From Trichostrongylus colubriformis (Eukaryota > Nematoda > Chromadorea > Rhabditida > Trichostrongylidae), in contig OZ022258.1 of assembly GCA_963978905.1 (NCBI GenBank), forward strand, positions 58,264,591 through 58,328,590: a DNA stretch of 64,000 nucleotides, in the 5' to 3' direction. Numbering within the stretch: the first letter of the stretch is position 1; each line of letters begins with the position of its first letter. The position numbers were made by a program, and so were the translations under genes. The notes under the pieces were generated by a model. It saw nothing but the letters and a program-made list of their open reading frames with translations, made no database searches and was not told where the DNA came from. Of this stretch, positions 12,501 through 24,900 are shown piece by piece.

Positions 12501-14055
12501 ACAAATACCCGTGGCCCCACTACCGCACCAACAGTACAACAGGGACCCAGAATCCACCTCCATCACCTAGGCCTCACGCCCGCCTCAGGTCAAGGAGCCT
12601 TATGGAGCAAAAATATCAATTAACAGGCTGGCTCCATTGAACGAGTAACTCATTGACTTATTGAATGAGGAATCATATGAATGCCACCGCAATTATGAAT
12701 AAATCGAATGCGCCTCGTTCGCACACAGAAATTGATATAACACTTTAACCTTGCCCTTTCCATTTAGCACCTAGCTGCCGAAGAGTTCAGAAGCAGTAGC
12801 ACGCATCCAGTCAACGTGTGCAGTGCGCAAGGGCGCCTTCCTACAAGGGAAACACTCTTGTCGGTGGCCATTTACAATGTGACACAACCCAGTTGAAGTA
12901 TTTTTGATATGCTTATCTCAAATCGCTTCTAAAATCTGCAGATTGATCTCATGGAAACAGTAATGCCCCTTTACACTCTGCGGCATTGCCGGCGAGGCAG
13001 GGCGAGCAAGGACGCAGAGAGCGGTGGAAGACACGAAGATCGCACCCTGCGTCGTTGCCCGCCTCGCCCGCTGGTACCACTGTCGCCGAGTATGGAGGCG
13101 TGGAGGCGGTTTCATGAAGGTTTCGACTGCGCCTCAACTTCCTTATGCCTTGTCTGGTACGAAAACTCTTTACCATCGGTATCTCAGAGTACTTCGAATA
13201 CCCGAAAATTTCACTCAAATCGTGGGCGCACCTCGGTCGATCTCTGACCTATTCATTGAGCGGAATAGGCTTGCTATTGTGATAGAAGCCAACACCCTGA
13301 TCGTTGCAGGGAGGTATCTGCCCTTAATTGTGGTCCTCGGTAGGAGGTTCTAAAATGTCGGACCGCGATCGTAGCGGATGAGCAGGTCTCTAACTGAACC
13401 TGCCCCTATGTAATAATAAAAATTCCCTTACAAATCTATACCCATATCGAAATCAAAACTCGCGCAAATTAATATACATGGATCAAATAACATTTTGTGC
13501 AGTCATAAAATACCAGGTTGCGAATATAATACCAGGTTTGTTCACGGATCGCGATTCAGGCGGAAGGAAGAGGATAATATCGATCAGGTTATTCGGGCGA
13601 TCGCTACCCAATTCGCGCAATTCAAACGGAAAGGATGTGATCCGTATCAATAAGGTGAATAATATGCCTCAATCGCGCGAGTTGCGAGCCGCGCAAATCA
13701 CGAATTGCCTGAGTTGCGAATCTTGAACGATGGCTAACCTCTATTTCACCCGTTTTCATTTTTTGGTTCACATTCGTGCCTCGACTCACAACCGATCCTT
13801 CAACTTGTACAACAGATTCGTATGGCAGATCTTTGATAATCTTGGACATCTCCGTTTTGGGATCTACAATAGCCTGAAATTAGGTTACCATTCTAACCTT
13901 CGGTATAGTGTTAATCGAAAAGAGAAACGATTTCATTCTAATAAGAAGTATAACCCTCACTTAACCTACCTGCACAGTCCCGTAGGGATCTCGGAGAACC
14001 AGAAAACGATCCATTCTTTTGTAGGCGAGCCAACCCATTACGCATACTCGCATGC
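552..14055 (-). CDS. DARS2: Mitochondrial aspartyl-tRNA synthetase (5' exon not found)
   Basis: Class II synthetase that charges mitochondrial tRNA(Asp) with aspartate in the matrix. Coding exons, in order: 14055-13970, 13873-13739, 12408-12278, 11428-11356, 11254-11096, 11044-10985, 10245-10159, 9374-9251, 8859-8726, 7496-7390, 7313-7226, 5945-5804, 2284-2166, 2100-1981, 698-552 (stop TAG). All phases agree, giving about 570 codons; the human protein is about 645 aa, so the missing part is the N-terminal targeting sequence plus some 20 residues. Visible motifs are [13 protein letters not shown] and [14 protein letters not shown] (active-site region), CYREEG...RQPEFTQ (motif 2), [27 protein letters not shown] and GGFALGLDR (motif 3). 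About five residues are missing between the 7226 and 5945 exons relative to human, so a very small exon may be unseen. The introns hold several MITEs. The gene lies directly downstream of EDEM2 on the same strand. Confidence 0.93.
778..1420 (+). repeat. Protein-like dispersed repeat, copy 1
   Basis: The plus strand reads [13 protein letters not shown] then [18 protein letters not shown], a stop, and further on [10 protein letters not shown] and a GTACTGTATCTAATA end. The minus strand of 52180-52560 matches it in the same order at peptide level. It lies in the last DARS2 intron. I do not recognise the protein; it looks like a decayed copy of a multicopy transcribed gene. Confidence 0.55.
2446..2899. 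mobile_element. MITE, uninterrupted copy (CTTAAAGG termini)
   Basis: A 454-bp repeat with ends CTTAAAGGAACCAGAAGGGG and the imperfect complement CCCCTTCCGGTGTCTTTAAG. A second copy is at 49224-50590. It lies in a DARS2 intron. No coding capacity is apparent. Confidence 0.75.
3532..4486. mobile_element. TIR element with about 85-bp imperfect inverted ends
   Basis: 955 bp from CCCTAAAGTCTGATAGATAA to its complement, flanked by TA. The first 50 bases of each end match almost completely and similarity continues for about 35 more. The AT-rich interior has no recognisable transposase but contains a SINE-like segment at 4136-4223. It lies in the 3.5 kb DARS2 intron. Confidence 0.75.
4136..4223 (+). 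repeat. SINE-like repeat with tRNA B box, copy 1
   Basis: 88 bases containing GGTTCGAGTCC (4167-4177), a perfect RNA polymerase III B box, then TTTTGCCCATAACTCAGCAT. No cloverleaf and no clear A box, so it is not a tRNA gene. It is nested in the TIR element at 3532-4486. Confidence 0.6.
5715..5786. repeat. Hairpin repeat in DARS2 intron
   Basis: 72 bases with arms GCGAAAGTTACTACCAGAGT / complement, 28 of 32 positions paired. The right arm shares CATAACTCAGCA-TC-TAGTAGTA with the SINE-like copies at 4136 and 47901. It starts 18 bases after an exon donor. Confidence 0.65.
8134..8420. mobile_element. MULE-like MITE, copy 1
   Basis: 287 bp with ends GGGTGAGGCTACTTACGCCA and the complement, flanked by a 9-bp duplication ATTCACACC. 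The GC-rich interior contains three tandem copies of a CACCCATGCCACACTGCCTC-like unit. The 9-bp duplication points to the Mutator-like superfamily. It lies in a DARS2 intron. Confidence 0.8.
9488..9541. repeat. Short hairpin in DARS2 intron
   Basis: AGCGTTGTGATGGTGC and its exact complement, separated by 22 bases. Confidence 0.75.
11822..11996. mobile_element. Harbinger-like MITE (GGCCGCGTTCATAC family)
   Basis: 175 bp with GGCCGCGTTCATACTCAGCG at one end and the complement at the other, flanked by TTT. The core GAGGCAGAGTGGCACGG recurs in the other copies. It lies in a DARS2 intron. Confidence 0.7.
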
Positions 14056-15963
14056 CTTAACAGCGGTAAGCGGTAGAAAAGCAGGCAGCATAAAAAACCG
14101 TACTGATCCTACATCGGTTGTTGTCTTCCTATGACTCAATTATCTACTAAGATACATGAAACACAGTAAAACATGAGAAAAAGATGGCTCCAAACCCGGG
14201 CCACTGTCCACCGATGCGAGAGAAAACTCTCCTGGAGATCACGAGCCCTACCGAACATCGGTCACGGAATGGGAGGCCTACCACAACTATTTCCAGCTGA
14301 TGACTGAAATGACTGAAGTACAGTTGGGGCGGCCTATCCGTGCTTCCCCTGCCCCAGCTCTTAATGATATCGGCGCACACCGAATAGGACAGTGATATGG
14401 GTAATGTGGGTAATGAGAAGTTCTAAAGCTCATGCAAATGAAAACTACGGGTGTACGCTAAAAGGACTAAATGTGGCGAAGTTTCCGATCAGAAAGGACG
14501 CCTCTTGGGCTTTAAGGGAGCCGTCTTCTACAACAGTCGCTACTTGTTTTATCCCAGCCCGCCCCGCACACTTTGAGAATAAACAGCGGGTGGTGCATAT
14601 TTCTCGAGTTTAACCGTTGTAGTCTATTTTCTTCACTTCTTCACCTTCCTACTATTAATCACCTTGACCTTCATATTTTATGATCGTTCCATACTCGACA
14701 TGAATACCCCTGTCACTGCCTTAATCAACCCAAAAAGCGACCTCCAACGCTTGACCCTGCCTTGAGCCGTTATTGGGTCATCCAGTCCGAAACTCGTTCT
14801 AACCTTACAAATTTTGGTATCAACAATCAAAGCATCACGATGGGTGGTGCACCGATCGATTGTCACAGAGGTGCTAAGTAGTGAAAAAAGAATTGAGTGA
14901 AGCATCAAGAAAGCGGTGAGTGGCTCCGCGTTTCCGCGAAAGCTGTACCGCTGGATGGGTGAGGCAACAGTAGCCGCGGCCATAACTCCACCCCTCCCAC
15001 TCCTCCATCGCAACTCAGCCATTAGGGGAGTGTCGAGCTAAGAGCGCCGCCGCATGAGAAACAGCTCCAAGCGCGTCTTTCAGTGCGCATGCGCCACACT
15101 CCGCTTCTTTGTCCCTTCGTAGTGACACCTCTCCCTCTCCTTCATACCCGATTTATTCCCCTGCTGCCTTGATCAAATTTGAAGAGAAAACTTACAAAAG
15201 TGTGGACTAATGGGGTGTAGAGCGCAGTTAAGAAATCCTCCACCCACAAGTAATTCCTGACAAATCTGCGAGGCTAACAGTGTAATGAAATTAATAAGTC
15301 ACAGATTTCACAATACCTTCATCTTTCCTGGTCAATTCTCCACAATTATGCGTTCGAGTGGTGTATGCATTCACAGAGTACCGTCTCCAAAGTGAACAAA
15401 AATGTTTAATCATCACCTGAAGAACAATTAAAAGCAATATAATAAATAACAATATAACAATATAATATAGATTATAACTTCCTTAATATCCATAGGTATA
15501 TAATCCACGCTGATGAATTCATTCCAGCACATGAACATTGAATTCATAAGCATTTATTTCTCGCAATATCACAGCATAAACCCGAAAACAAAAACGTAGC
15601 AGTGCTACTCATACTTATGGGGAAACAAGACCAACAGTATCGCAGATGACCAACTTGAAACAAATAACAAAATGCCCTCAAACAGCCATCCGTGGCATAG
15701 TGGGAAATTTGTGTTTATGAGGTTTTAGACTTTCGGAGAACAGCCAACTCGATGGACAACAACGGCGAAGTCACGGAGTGACAAATCTTCGATAGTTTAC
15801 ATTCGAGACAGCCCTATTCTAATTTCAGAGACCACCTGAAAAGCCACCATGCAAGGGAAAAGTTTACAACACAACCTGGTCTGCTCACACAATCTGATTT
15901 TTGCGCAAAATGAAAGCGATTAAGCGACTGGGACGTCAAACTGTGAAGGCAGTTCCAGCTACG
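14056..15963. other. Gap between DARS2 and EDEM2
   Basis: It should hold the first coding exon or exons of DARS2 (ending in phase 1) and the EDEM2 3' UTR. I could not identify the exon. An open frame at 15022-14678 on the minus strand has no resemblance to the synthetase N-terminus. Confidence 0.5.
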
Positions 15964-18900
15964 TTAGTGTACATATGACACATTTCTCGGAAGAGCCACT
16001 TGTCCCTGCCCAACAAACTTGTAGGTAAATCCGAGTGGTGGCGTCGTCAGAAGTTCAAATCCGAAATGTTCGATATCAGCGATCTCGAAGCTTGTTAATG
16101 AAGACGGGTGGCAGAACAGCTCCATCGGCACGTCACCAGGGATCATAGTAGATAAAGACATTTCTAAAATTGAATTTGTTGCTCAGATGAGGAAGCTAAT
16201 GAAGGCCTAGTCATCTCAGAGATCGCCTGCTTCCTAAAATTAACAGCCTCGTTTATCAAGGGAAGAGCGATACAATATCGATCGTTTGACTAATTATCGT
16301 CCCGGTTTCACCTTGAACCTAGGTGGTTTTTTCGGGTAAATTACGTATCATTTGCTAGACGACATTCTTGTCCTTACTTACAAATATGAAGCTTTGGGGA
16401 GCAGGGTGGACATCATATTAACCGGCACTTTCGATCACCCAGAACCCAGGATTTCTTGCTGCTATAATTCTATATTAAGCCGCGGAAGTTGAAGGAAATC
16501 CGTCTACGTTACCCTGGCACATGACGACTATTTTTGGGAAAGTTACCAAATAAACTATAGGAGTAGGGTGACCTAGCAAGTTCAGGTTTGAAGAAACGAG
16601 AGAAAGGTTCAAGCCGATGCACACTCTGGATGGACGGCTGCCATTAGAGGTTGTCGTTAGAAGAAAAGAACGCAAAATGGATCCCGACGCTCAGCTATAA
16701 ATTATGCAAACGAACTTTTAGACTATAGATACCGCGTCCAAACACCTATCCTAAATAGGAGAAAACGAATCCCTACGATTAACCGGCACAAAAAGTGCAC
16801 AACGAAGGTTGTTGTTGCTTGTTCACCGCACCGGGGGAAACCCTTTTGAAACCCAATCAAGTCGGCTTGCCTAGTGTCCCACAGGGGTGGGGTCCACGAG
16901 GTCGAATTTCCGCTTCGCGGCGTTTCACTCGCGGCGCCCCCGTACGACTCGCCGTATCGATTGCCCTTGATCGGCCGGCTGAGCGTGACTGCGTCACGTC
17001 TGCGCTTTCCACCCATTCCACACTGCCTCGCTTGAAGTCTGCCATGCCCTGCCACTGGCACTCGCACCCGCTGTGCCGCTCATCGCGCGCGGCCGCGCGG
17101 AAATTCGACCTCGTGGACCCCACCCGTCCTACAGTGTCCAATCGCACGAGAAAGCGAAACGAGCTTAGGAGAATGAACTCCGAAAAACTCACTCGGTGCT
17201 ACATTATGGTAATTGTCTTCCACTTTTGGTGCTTCATACTCCCAACATAATGGGCCGAGCTCATACTTGACCTGGAAACAAAAGACCTAATTTCAAGAAG
17301 CTCTCTGAGGACCATTGAGTGTTGCATTTAGTGAAGGCCACAAGATCACGGTTGGTCAGAAGAGACAATTCGACTGACCCCACGATGTCGATAAATGTGA
17401 TTTCTGTAGATAGAGTCCAGCCAGTAACGATATCCAACACTTTCGCCCACCTCGTCGGTAGGTAAACAACAAATCTGAATGATACACACGATAGAAATCA
17501 TTCGAGATTTATCATCCAGTTATATTCCACAGACACAGCAAATTCAAAGATGTAATTTCTAACCTAGAACGCAGCCATAAAATGATAGTAGCAAAAAAAT
17601 TACCTGACATGCAGTAGTCACAACCGGTACCATCGCAGCCATCTCCATTTTTAGCGCCCTTTGTTCGAGTGCTTCGAAGTACTCGTCATCAAGTTCCTTC
17701 GCTTCCTTGATCAGCTCCTTAATCATTTCATCCTCAACCTGGTCTCACGAATATAGGGAAGTTAAAAAGCTGCTGAAATGCCCTGTTGACTGCTACTGCA
17801 GCGGGGATCATCACACGCAAACCTTGATCCATAGGAAAGTCAAAGTTTTATAAGACAATTTATAAGACGCACTGAAGTAAAAGACTCAATCGGCCACATT
17901 TACCCTCAAGTTTCCCCGGGCCAAAGAAAAGTAGCGAGAGCGAAACACAGCTAACAGTTTGAGATTAAAGATGGTCTGCGAGCTTGTGCTGCTTAACAAG
18001 GAGACTATCCTTCGTCGAAGGGGCTCGAAATAGCACCGTCATCCTGTTCAACTTCCCTAACGCCGTTCTTATGAACGTTTTGCAAGAACAATACGACTGA
18101 ATGGTGACAAAATCTACGCTACTCACGCCCCTTACCGAGATTGAAGGCACCGGAATGGGAGAGAGAATGAGAAATAGGAAGACAGATTCTACGTGAACGA
18201 AGGATCCAGTACAGAAGAGATGATCTGTGGCGAAATTCCTCATATAACCGAGTTTTGGAATCTTTTTCGCGATCCCGAAGCGCTGTCATTCACGCCACCT
18301 CGCATCTGCTGAGCGAGTTGCTGCGAGAAACGGGGAACGTTCATGGCTGACTAGATTAGTCCCTAACCCGTCTGTCACTACCTCCACTGGCTAGTGATGC
18401 ACAATGGGCGAAAGAGAGGGATAAGAGAAGGGTGTTGCTATCGCAATGAGGGGGGCTCAAATAAAATGTTGCTTATCTAAGCCCTGAGAGAGCCCTGAAG
18501 CGTTAATCTGCACATTCAAGCGTATACTTTTGCCTAAGCCTTAATGGAGGGGAGAAGGGGTTCCTTTCTTCCTTTAAGCTCAGATAAAAATAATGTCCAT
18601 AGTGAGATGCCCCCCGCTCCCATTGCAATAGCACCAGAAAGGTTTTACGGTACCTATTTCCCGCGTTTTTCACCGCTTGATTCCGTTCCTTCCCCACTGC
18701 TCCATCACCAATAACTTTGCATTATATATTGGGTTGAGGAATAAGTCCCCGCGGTTTTTTCTAACCCCGTTTTTCATAATGTTTCCTTCACCTTTTGACA
18801 AAGTTTATATATGTTTTCGATAGAGCTTTTTTTGCTTTACAAAAATATACTAACTGTTTTTTGGTTCCTTCGACTACCTAATATTTATGAGGTTTGGAAA

Positions 18901-21900
18901 TGAAGTGAGCTGAAGGCAAAAAACTGGCACTTGCGCACCTCATTTTTCTCGCCTACCATCGAGATCAAAAAATGTCTGTGTATGTGTTTTGATAGAGCTT
19001 TTCCAGCTCTACAAAATGATACTAGATTTTATTCCGATCGCTTAACTTTTTGCAGTTTTCAAGACTCACAAATGCAGTACTCGCAAAAACGTGCACTTTG
19101 GTTATCATCTCTTCCTCGCCTACTATCGAGATTGGAGAGGATGTGCATATATGCATTCGTTAGGGCTTTTTCTGCTCTACAAGATGATACCACTCTTCTT
19201 TTGTGTCCTCTCATATTTTAGCATGTAGCAATAAGTTTTTACCTGTTTTTCAATCCAATATTGCATAATGAAAATGAGTTTTTTGGCAGAGCGTTTTGCA
19301 CCATTCGATAGAGCTCTTTTTGCTCTACAAGACAGTACTCATGGTTTTTTGTTTGAATCAACTTTTCCATTTTTTAGACCATTTAAAAGTCGACGAAATC
19401 GAGCATTTTCATCACATGGTGTCGAAAGTGCTCGATTTCGTCGACTTCTAAATGGTCTAAAAAATGGAAAAAATTGATTCGAACAAAAGCCGTGAGCACC
19501 ATCTTGTAGAGCAAAAAGAGCTCTATCAAATGATGCAAAACACTCTGCCGAAAAAATTCATTTTCATTATGCAACATTGAATTGAAAAACAGGTAAAACC
19601 TTATTGCTACATGCTAAAATATGAAAAGATTCAAAAGAAGAGTGGCATCATCTTGTAGAGTGAAAAGAACTCTATCGAATGCATGGCTAGATATTCTCTT
19701 AGATTTCGATGGTAGGCGAGGAAGAGAAGATAACGAAAGTGCACACTTTTGCGAGTATTGTATTTGTGAGTCTTAAAAACAGCAAAAAGTTGAGCGATTT
19801 AAATAAGTAGTAAAGTTATTCTGTAGAGCTGGAAAAGCTCTATCGAAACATATACACAAACAGTTTTTGATCTTGATGGTAGGCGAGAAAAATGAGGTGC
19901 GCAAGCGCCAATTTTTTGCCTTTAGCTCACTTCTTTTCCAAACCTCATAAATATTAGGTAGTCGAAGGAATCAAAAAACAGATAGAACCATTTTGTAGAG
20001 CAAAAAAAAGCTCTATCGAAAATACATATAAACTTTGTCAAGAGATGAAGGAAACATTATGAAAAACGGGGTTAGAAAAAACCGCGGGGACTTATTCCTC
20101 AACCCAATATTACGCAGTTATATCCCAGTTGGCCGAAATCATGCCTAACAATAAGGGAAAGGTCCGTGTCTTTAATAGGAGGGGGACGGCAACCTTGGCT
20201 GGACCTAACAACATATGGTCTACAGAAGTATTAAGCCACGAACGAAGACGATAGAGAAGAACGGATTTGCTCCAGCGGGTTGTCGCAATTATAGGGAAAC
20301 AGAGAAGAGACCTCCCCATTAAGCATCTCTAGCTCGTTGCCCATCGCTTTCTTTTGTCAGATCCATCTGATGAACGATTTCAAAAGCATCTCGGAATATG
20401 GGATGCAGAGCGAAAAGGTTCTGTGCGGCACCAAGAGTACGACGCGAGTCATCCTCACGGAAGGCGAGATGGGAAATCAAACCCAACTATAGCGCTGCGC
20501 GACACCGCATCGGCTCCTCCTGCACCAAAGCCATAAACTTGAGAACAAAGAGCACCCACAAGCTTGAAAACAAAGAAACACTAAAATAAGTGATCTGCGT
20601 CTCCAGAGATTCATATGCTTACGTGAAGGGACACCCCAACTGAACAGGGGGATAATTTGAAAATATAATAAGAAAAAAAGCAACCAGCGGACCCCGCAAC
20701 GGCGCGGGAATGACGCTAGGGAAAAGAAGAAGAAGTAAGAAAAAAGCAAGCTTACGTCCATGTAAGTGTAAAACACACAGAATAAAATTGGACTTACTGA
20801 ATACTCCGTATGTATTTTAGACATTGCATCGATAAGCTCATCAACGGAATTCGCATCCTCTCCATTCGCTCTCTTTTCTTCATCATCAAGACGAGCCTTG
20901 TGAACCAAAGCTCGAACCTATAATCTTGAATGAGCTGAGGTATTCCAGCTGATCAACAAAAGCATGATGCTCAACTGCAACGGGGTGTACAACTAGAATA
21001 AAAAAATACGCGTGGCCGCGTTAGGCACGCGACAGAATGGTGCGAGATAGCGGCGCCGCATAAGTTTAGTCCTGCAGCGATTACGCAAAGGATGAGTGGT
21101 GAGGCGTCGTAACCGTACAGGACCCATCCAATGCGGCGCGCATAGTTCGTTCCATCGCGTCGCACGTCAGACGCCGCAACGCGGATTTTCTATACAATGG
21201 CACACATCCAACTGCATTGTGACACACCTTCTCCAGCACTTCCTTCTGCGTACGCTTTGTATCGTTGGGTTTTAATTTGAAACTGAACACTTTCCTTGAA
21301 GTTCGCGGTTTAGGCGGTGGAGTAGCCCTTTTCTTTGGCAGCTTTTCAGTGATCGTTGACAACAAGACTTTAAGTTTTTCTTCCAACTCCGAAGAGGATT
21401 TAACAGCTCCAGCGGGAGTATGGGGCTTAGCCTGACTTCCGTTCTCTGAATGTGATCCTAAAACATTTCTTTAGCTTAAGAGATTCGATCCTTTCCTGAT
21501 TTGCGACAAGTTGTTCTGACCGTCCACGATGAAGGACTGGTCGACTTCAAATTCCACCTCTGTAGCGGACGAAGGTGTTTCTGGCAAGCTAGTCTCGGGC
21601 AAGTACTTGGGGTCCTCGCGAATATTCTTCACGTCCTTCAAAAATTGAGGAACAGCTTCCTAAATTACACTTATATATATGGGGAAATGAACAGCTATCC
21701 AAACCATCATAAGCAGTTGCCTTTCGATGGGTAAGATGTGTCAGCTCAAATTTTGCTCCTGTAGGAGTTTAAAACAACTGAAGTGAAAGTGAATACTAAA
21801 TGAGCATGTACATATTTCGAAGCGGATCTCAGAGCTCGCTATTTTACGACGCCGTGATTTCGCATACCACACTGCGTCCCCTTTTCGCGTGCGAAGCGCG

Positions 21901-24900
21901 ACAAAATCTTGAAAGCAGAAAGTCTGAGGCCGCGTTCATATTCAGCGCCGTCAGGGCGTGACTGCGTTCTAGGCAGCGAGGCAGAGTGGCATGGAGGCGG
22001 TGCAGGGACGACATTAGCAACGAGGCAGTGTGGTATAGACGGAGACGCAGAGACAGGTAGCAACGCCCGCCGCTGGCGCTCCAGAGTATGGACGCAGCCT
22101 AAAGTCAGTCTCAAGATGTCTAGTCATTCGGTATCCGCTTTCGACCTTAGGTTTTTCATTGTAAAGACCTGAGCACTTCCGTGCCTAACGAATTTTGAAG
22201 ATTTATTTTATTTATTTATTTAATTAATTGATTTCTATTTATTTATTTGAATTTAACAAATTTTTATTTATTTATGTCGCTTTGAATCACTGAATTTTGC
22301 CACGTATTCGTGGGAAGGAGAGCGGCTCTCCACGAAGGAAAATGTACCTTTCGAAGTATCATCGGAGACGCAGTGTCATGGTGGTCCAGTATCGATAGCA
22401 AATCATAATTGTCTTCCCACTTCCTTATTGCCTCGCGTTCAGCTTGTCTTTGGGCCGAACAGCAATGCACAATAGCAGGGTCGATTGGATGTGCTTCGGT
22501 ATTGAAGATGTAGCCACCAGCTGCAACAGCGACATGTCATACATATCCGACGAGTAATCGCCGTGGTTTATCTCTTTTAGATAGGTTAACCTGATCTCTT
22601 GGCTCATCAATACAGGGCTTCCTAGCCTAGACTCTTATCTTCACTATCTGCTGCCTAAGAACGTGTTCATACTTCGCGCCGGCAGTGGCTGCAATCATAG
22701 GCCGCGAGGAAGAGTGGCACGGGGGGAGGTGCAAGGACGACGCAGGCAACTAGCGGCACAGGTGGACACGTAGAGACACGCAGCCGCGCCCTGCCGCCGG
22801 CACCGCAAAGTATGAGCGCGGCCTATGCTCCACATCTCACTGGGTGAACCATATGTCTAGTTTCCAAGAAGGATGAGTGTTATTAAGACAGAAAAACTGC
22901 GTCGAGGACTGCTAGCGAACCTTGTTTTGTGCTGACAGAGGCCTTCTTATTCCTCTTCGCTCCCGTGTTTGTTTCCCCACAGATTATATGAGAATAAGGA
23001 TGAACCAAGTTACTCTATTACTGTGAATCTATCCTAGAAGGACGAAATACAAAGTCTATGCTGGTGCCTACGGTAACCACGCCCACAGCATACGCATACT
23101 GCGGCCTAGGTTTGCCGGCCGATGTCGTCTAAACTCATAGAAGAAAAGTATAAGATCGTCAAAATGGAATATTGATACTACTGTGATTCATTCATACAAC
23201 ATTAGGACCTACCATCCACAACACATTCTCCATTTGGAGTGTCTACTATTCGTGCTTTTTGTCCGTCATTATGAAGAAAGTTGTTCGGGTCAAATATCAG
23301 GTAAAGGTATTTTGTTGTCTCCGCCAGAAAAAACGATTCCATCCTGAAATGGAGCGTAAAAATGATTATCCAATGTCCCATTTTCATTACATTCACAACA
23401 TGCTCACGGATGTAGAACGCGTCCATTTCATCTTGCTCGAACAAAAAGCGGGGTTCCGTACTAGCCGAAGGTTCGATAGCCCACCTTCGGTGACAGCCAG
23501 GTGACAAGGGTAGCTAGCTGTCGAATGCGTTAAGATGAAAGAGGAGTGAATGCTCATGCGGGAAGCCCAATGTCACGGGAACCTCATTTTCAGAGTTTTT
23601 TGAACTTTACATATTTTCTTATGCACTGACGTACTGCTCCTCCGATTCATATCCCCGGATTTTATAATGTCTATCAAAAATCCACAAAAAAAATTGCTGC
23701 GGAATCACACTTTGCTTTTGAAACCTCATTTCCAGCTTCGCAACTTGCTTCGCAAAAGCGCTAACGTCGGGAGAGCTATCAACTTCCACACCAGATTTTG
23801 TGAGATTCGGTAGGTTTTCATGACCCCTCTCGGCTTTCAGACAAATCGGAAACAAATGACGATTTTCATCGAAGAACTATGAGCCTTTGTAGTTTATAAA
23901 GTGAACAGAGACATGGTGGTTACATGGTAACTAGAGAGATTCACAGATTTTGAAGAAACTTTGTCAAAAAATATCTATACCATTTCGTAACAAGAGCATA
24001 TTTGTTCAAGCTAGAGCAAATATGAAACGCGACCAAGCCTTTATACTCGGTGACGTCATCCTGAATCAAGCTATAAAAGAGCAAATCCACCCACCTATCT
24101 TCAATGGAGTGATCATTAACATTATTGACTGTTGCGTAGCCACAAGGAGTTTTTGCACTGTGTTCAATTGCCTGAAGCATTCACTATCTCGAATTTATTT
24201 GAATGAGAGCGAAAGTTAACCTCCACGCTTTCACCCAACGTTTAAGAATGGTTTTGATTTTGACGCCGTCGCCGCTGGTGCCGCACAGTATAAATACCGC
24301 CTAACCCTGCAGGGCTGAGACGGACTCTTAATACCAGATCACATGCAGATCCATACACAAATTTATCGCAAGAGTTTCGCTACTATGTATTACAGAAACT
24401 TCGCAATATCGCAGAATCGCAATCGTGGAGTCTGACAGCGGCCTCATCGACTAACCAGTTTTGAAGGCACCGGAAGGGGTAAGAGTTAATGAGAACTTGG
24501 GATGCATGTTCTCTGGAAACAAACCTTCTACTTCAGAAGAGGTTATGTGTGGCGGAACTTGAATTGAAAAAAACGCAGCTTGGGGCGATATCACGACCCC
24601 GCAGCACGGAATCTTTTCCTGCAGTTCATCAGCCAGGCGAGTTGTCAGCGAGGGCGCGAAAACGCTGGCGTCCAGCTGACTTAGCCTCTCCGCTAGTTTG
24701 CAGTTCACCCTTGGTTAATGACGCGGAGAGACGCAGAAAAAGGGAGTTTCGGGTTCCTATTTCTCGGGTTTTTCCCAGTTTTATTTAGTTCTTTCTCTGC
24801 TTTTACATTTCTGAGCACCCTACTTTCATATTCCACAATATGTCGAATTTGCCCCTTCCAACGCCTTCAAATCAAAGAGAAATCAGGTGTATTTGTCGAA

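Noticed and set aside
14678..15022. Candidate first exon of DARS2
   Set aside because: The peptide does not resemble the synthetase N-terminus and no phase-1 donor joins it to the 14055 exon.
18931..19577. Coding repeats ([13 protein letters not shown] peptides) in the fold-back elements
   Set aside because: The same peptides appear on both strands because the DNA is palindromic, and no start, splice or stop pattern supports a gene.
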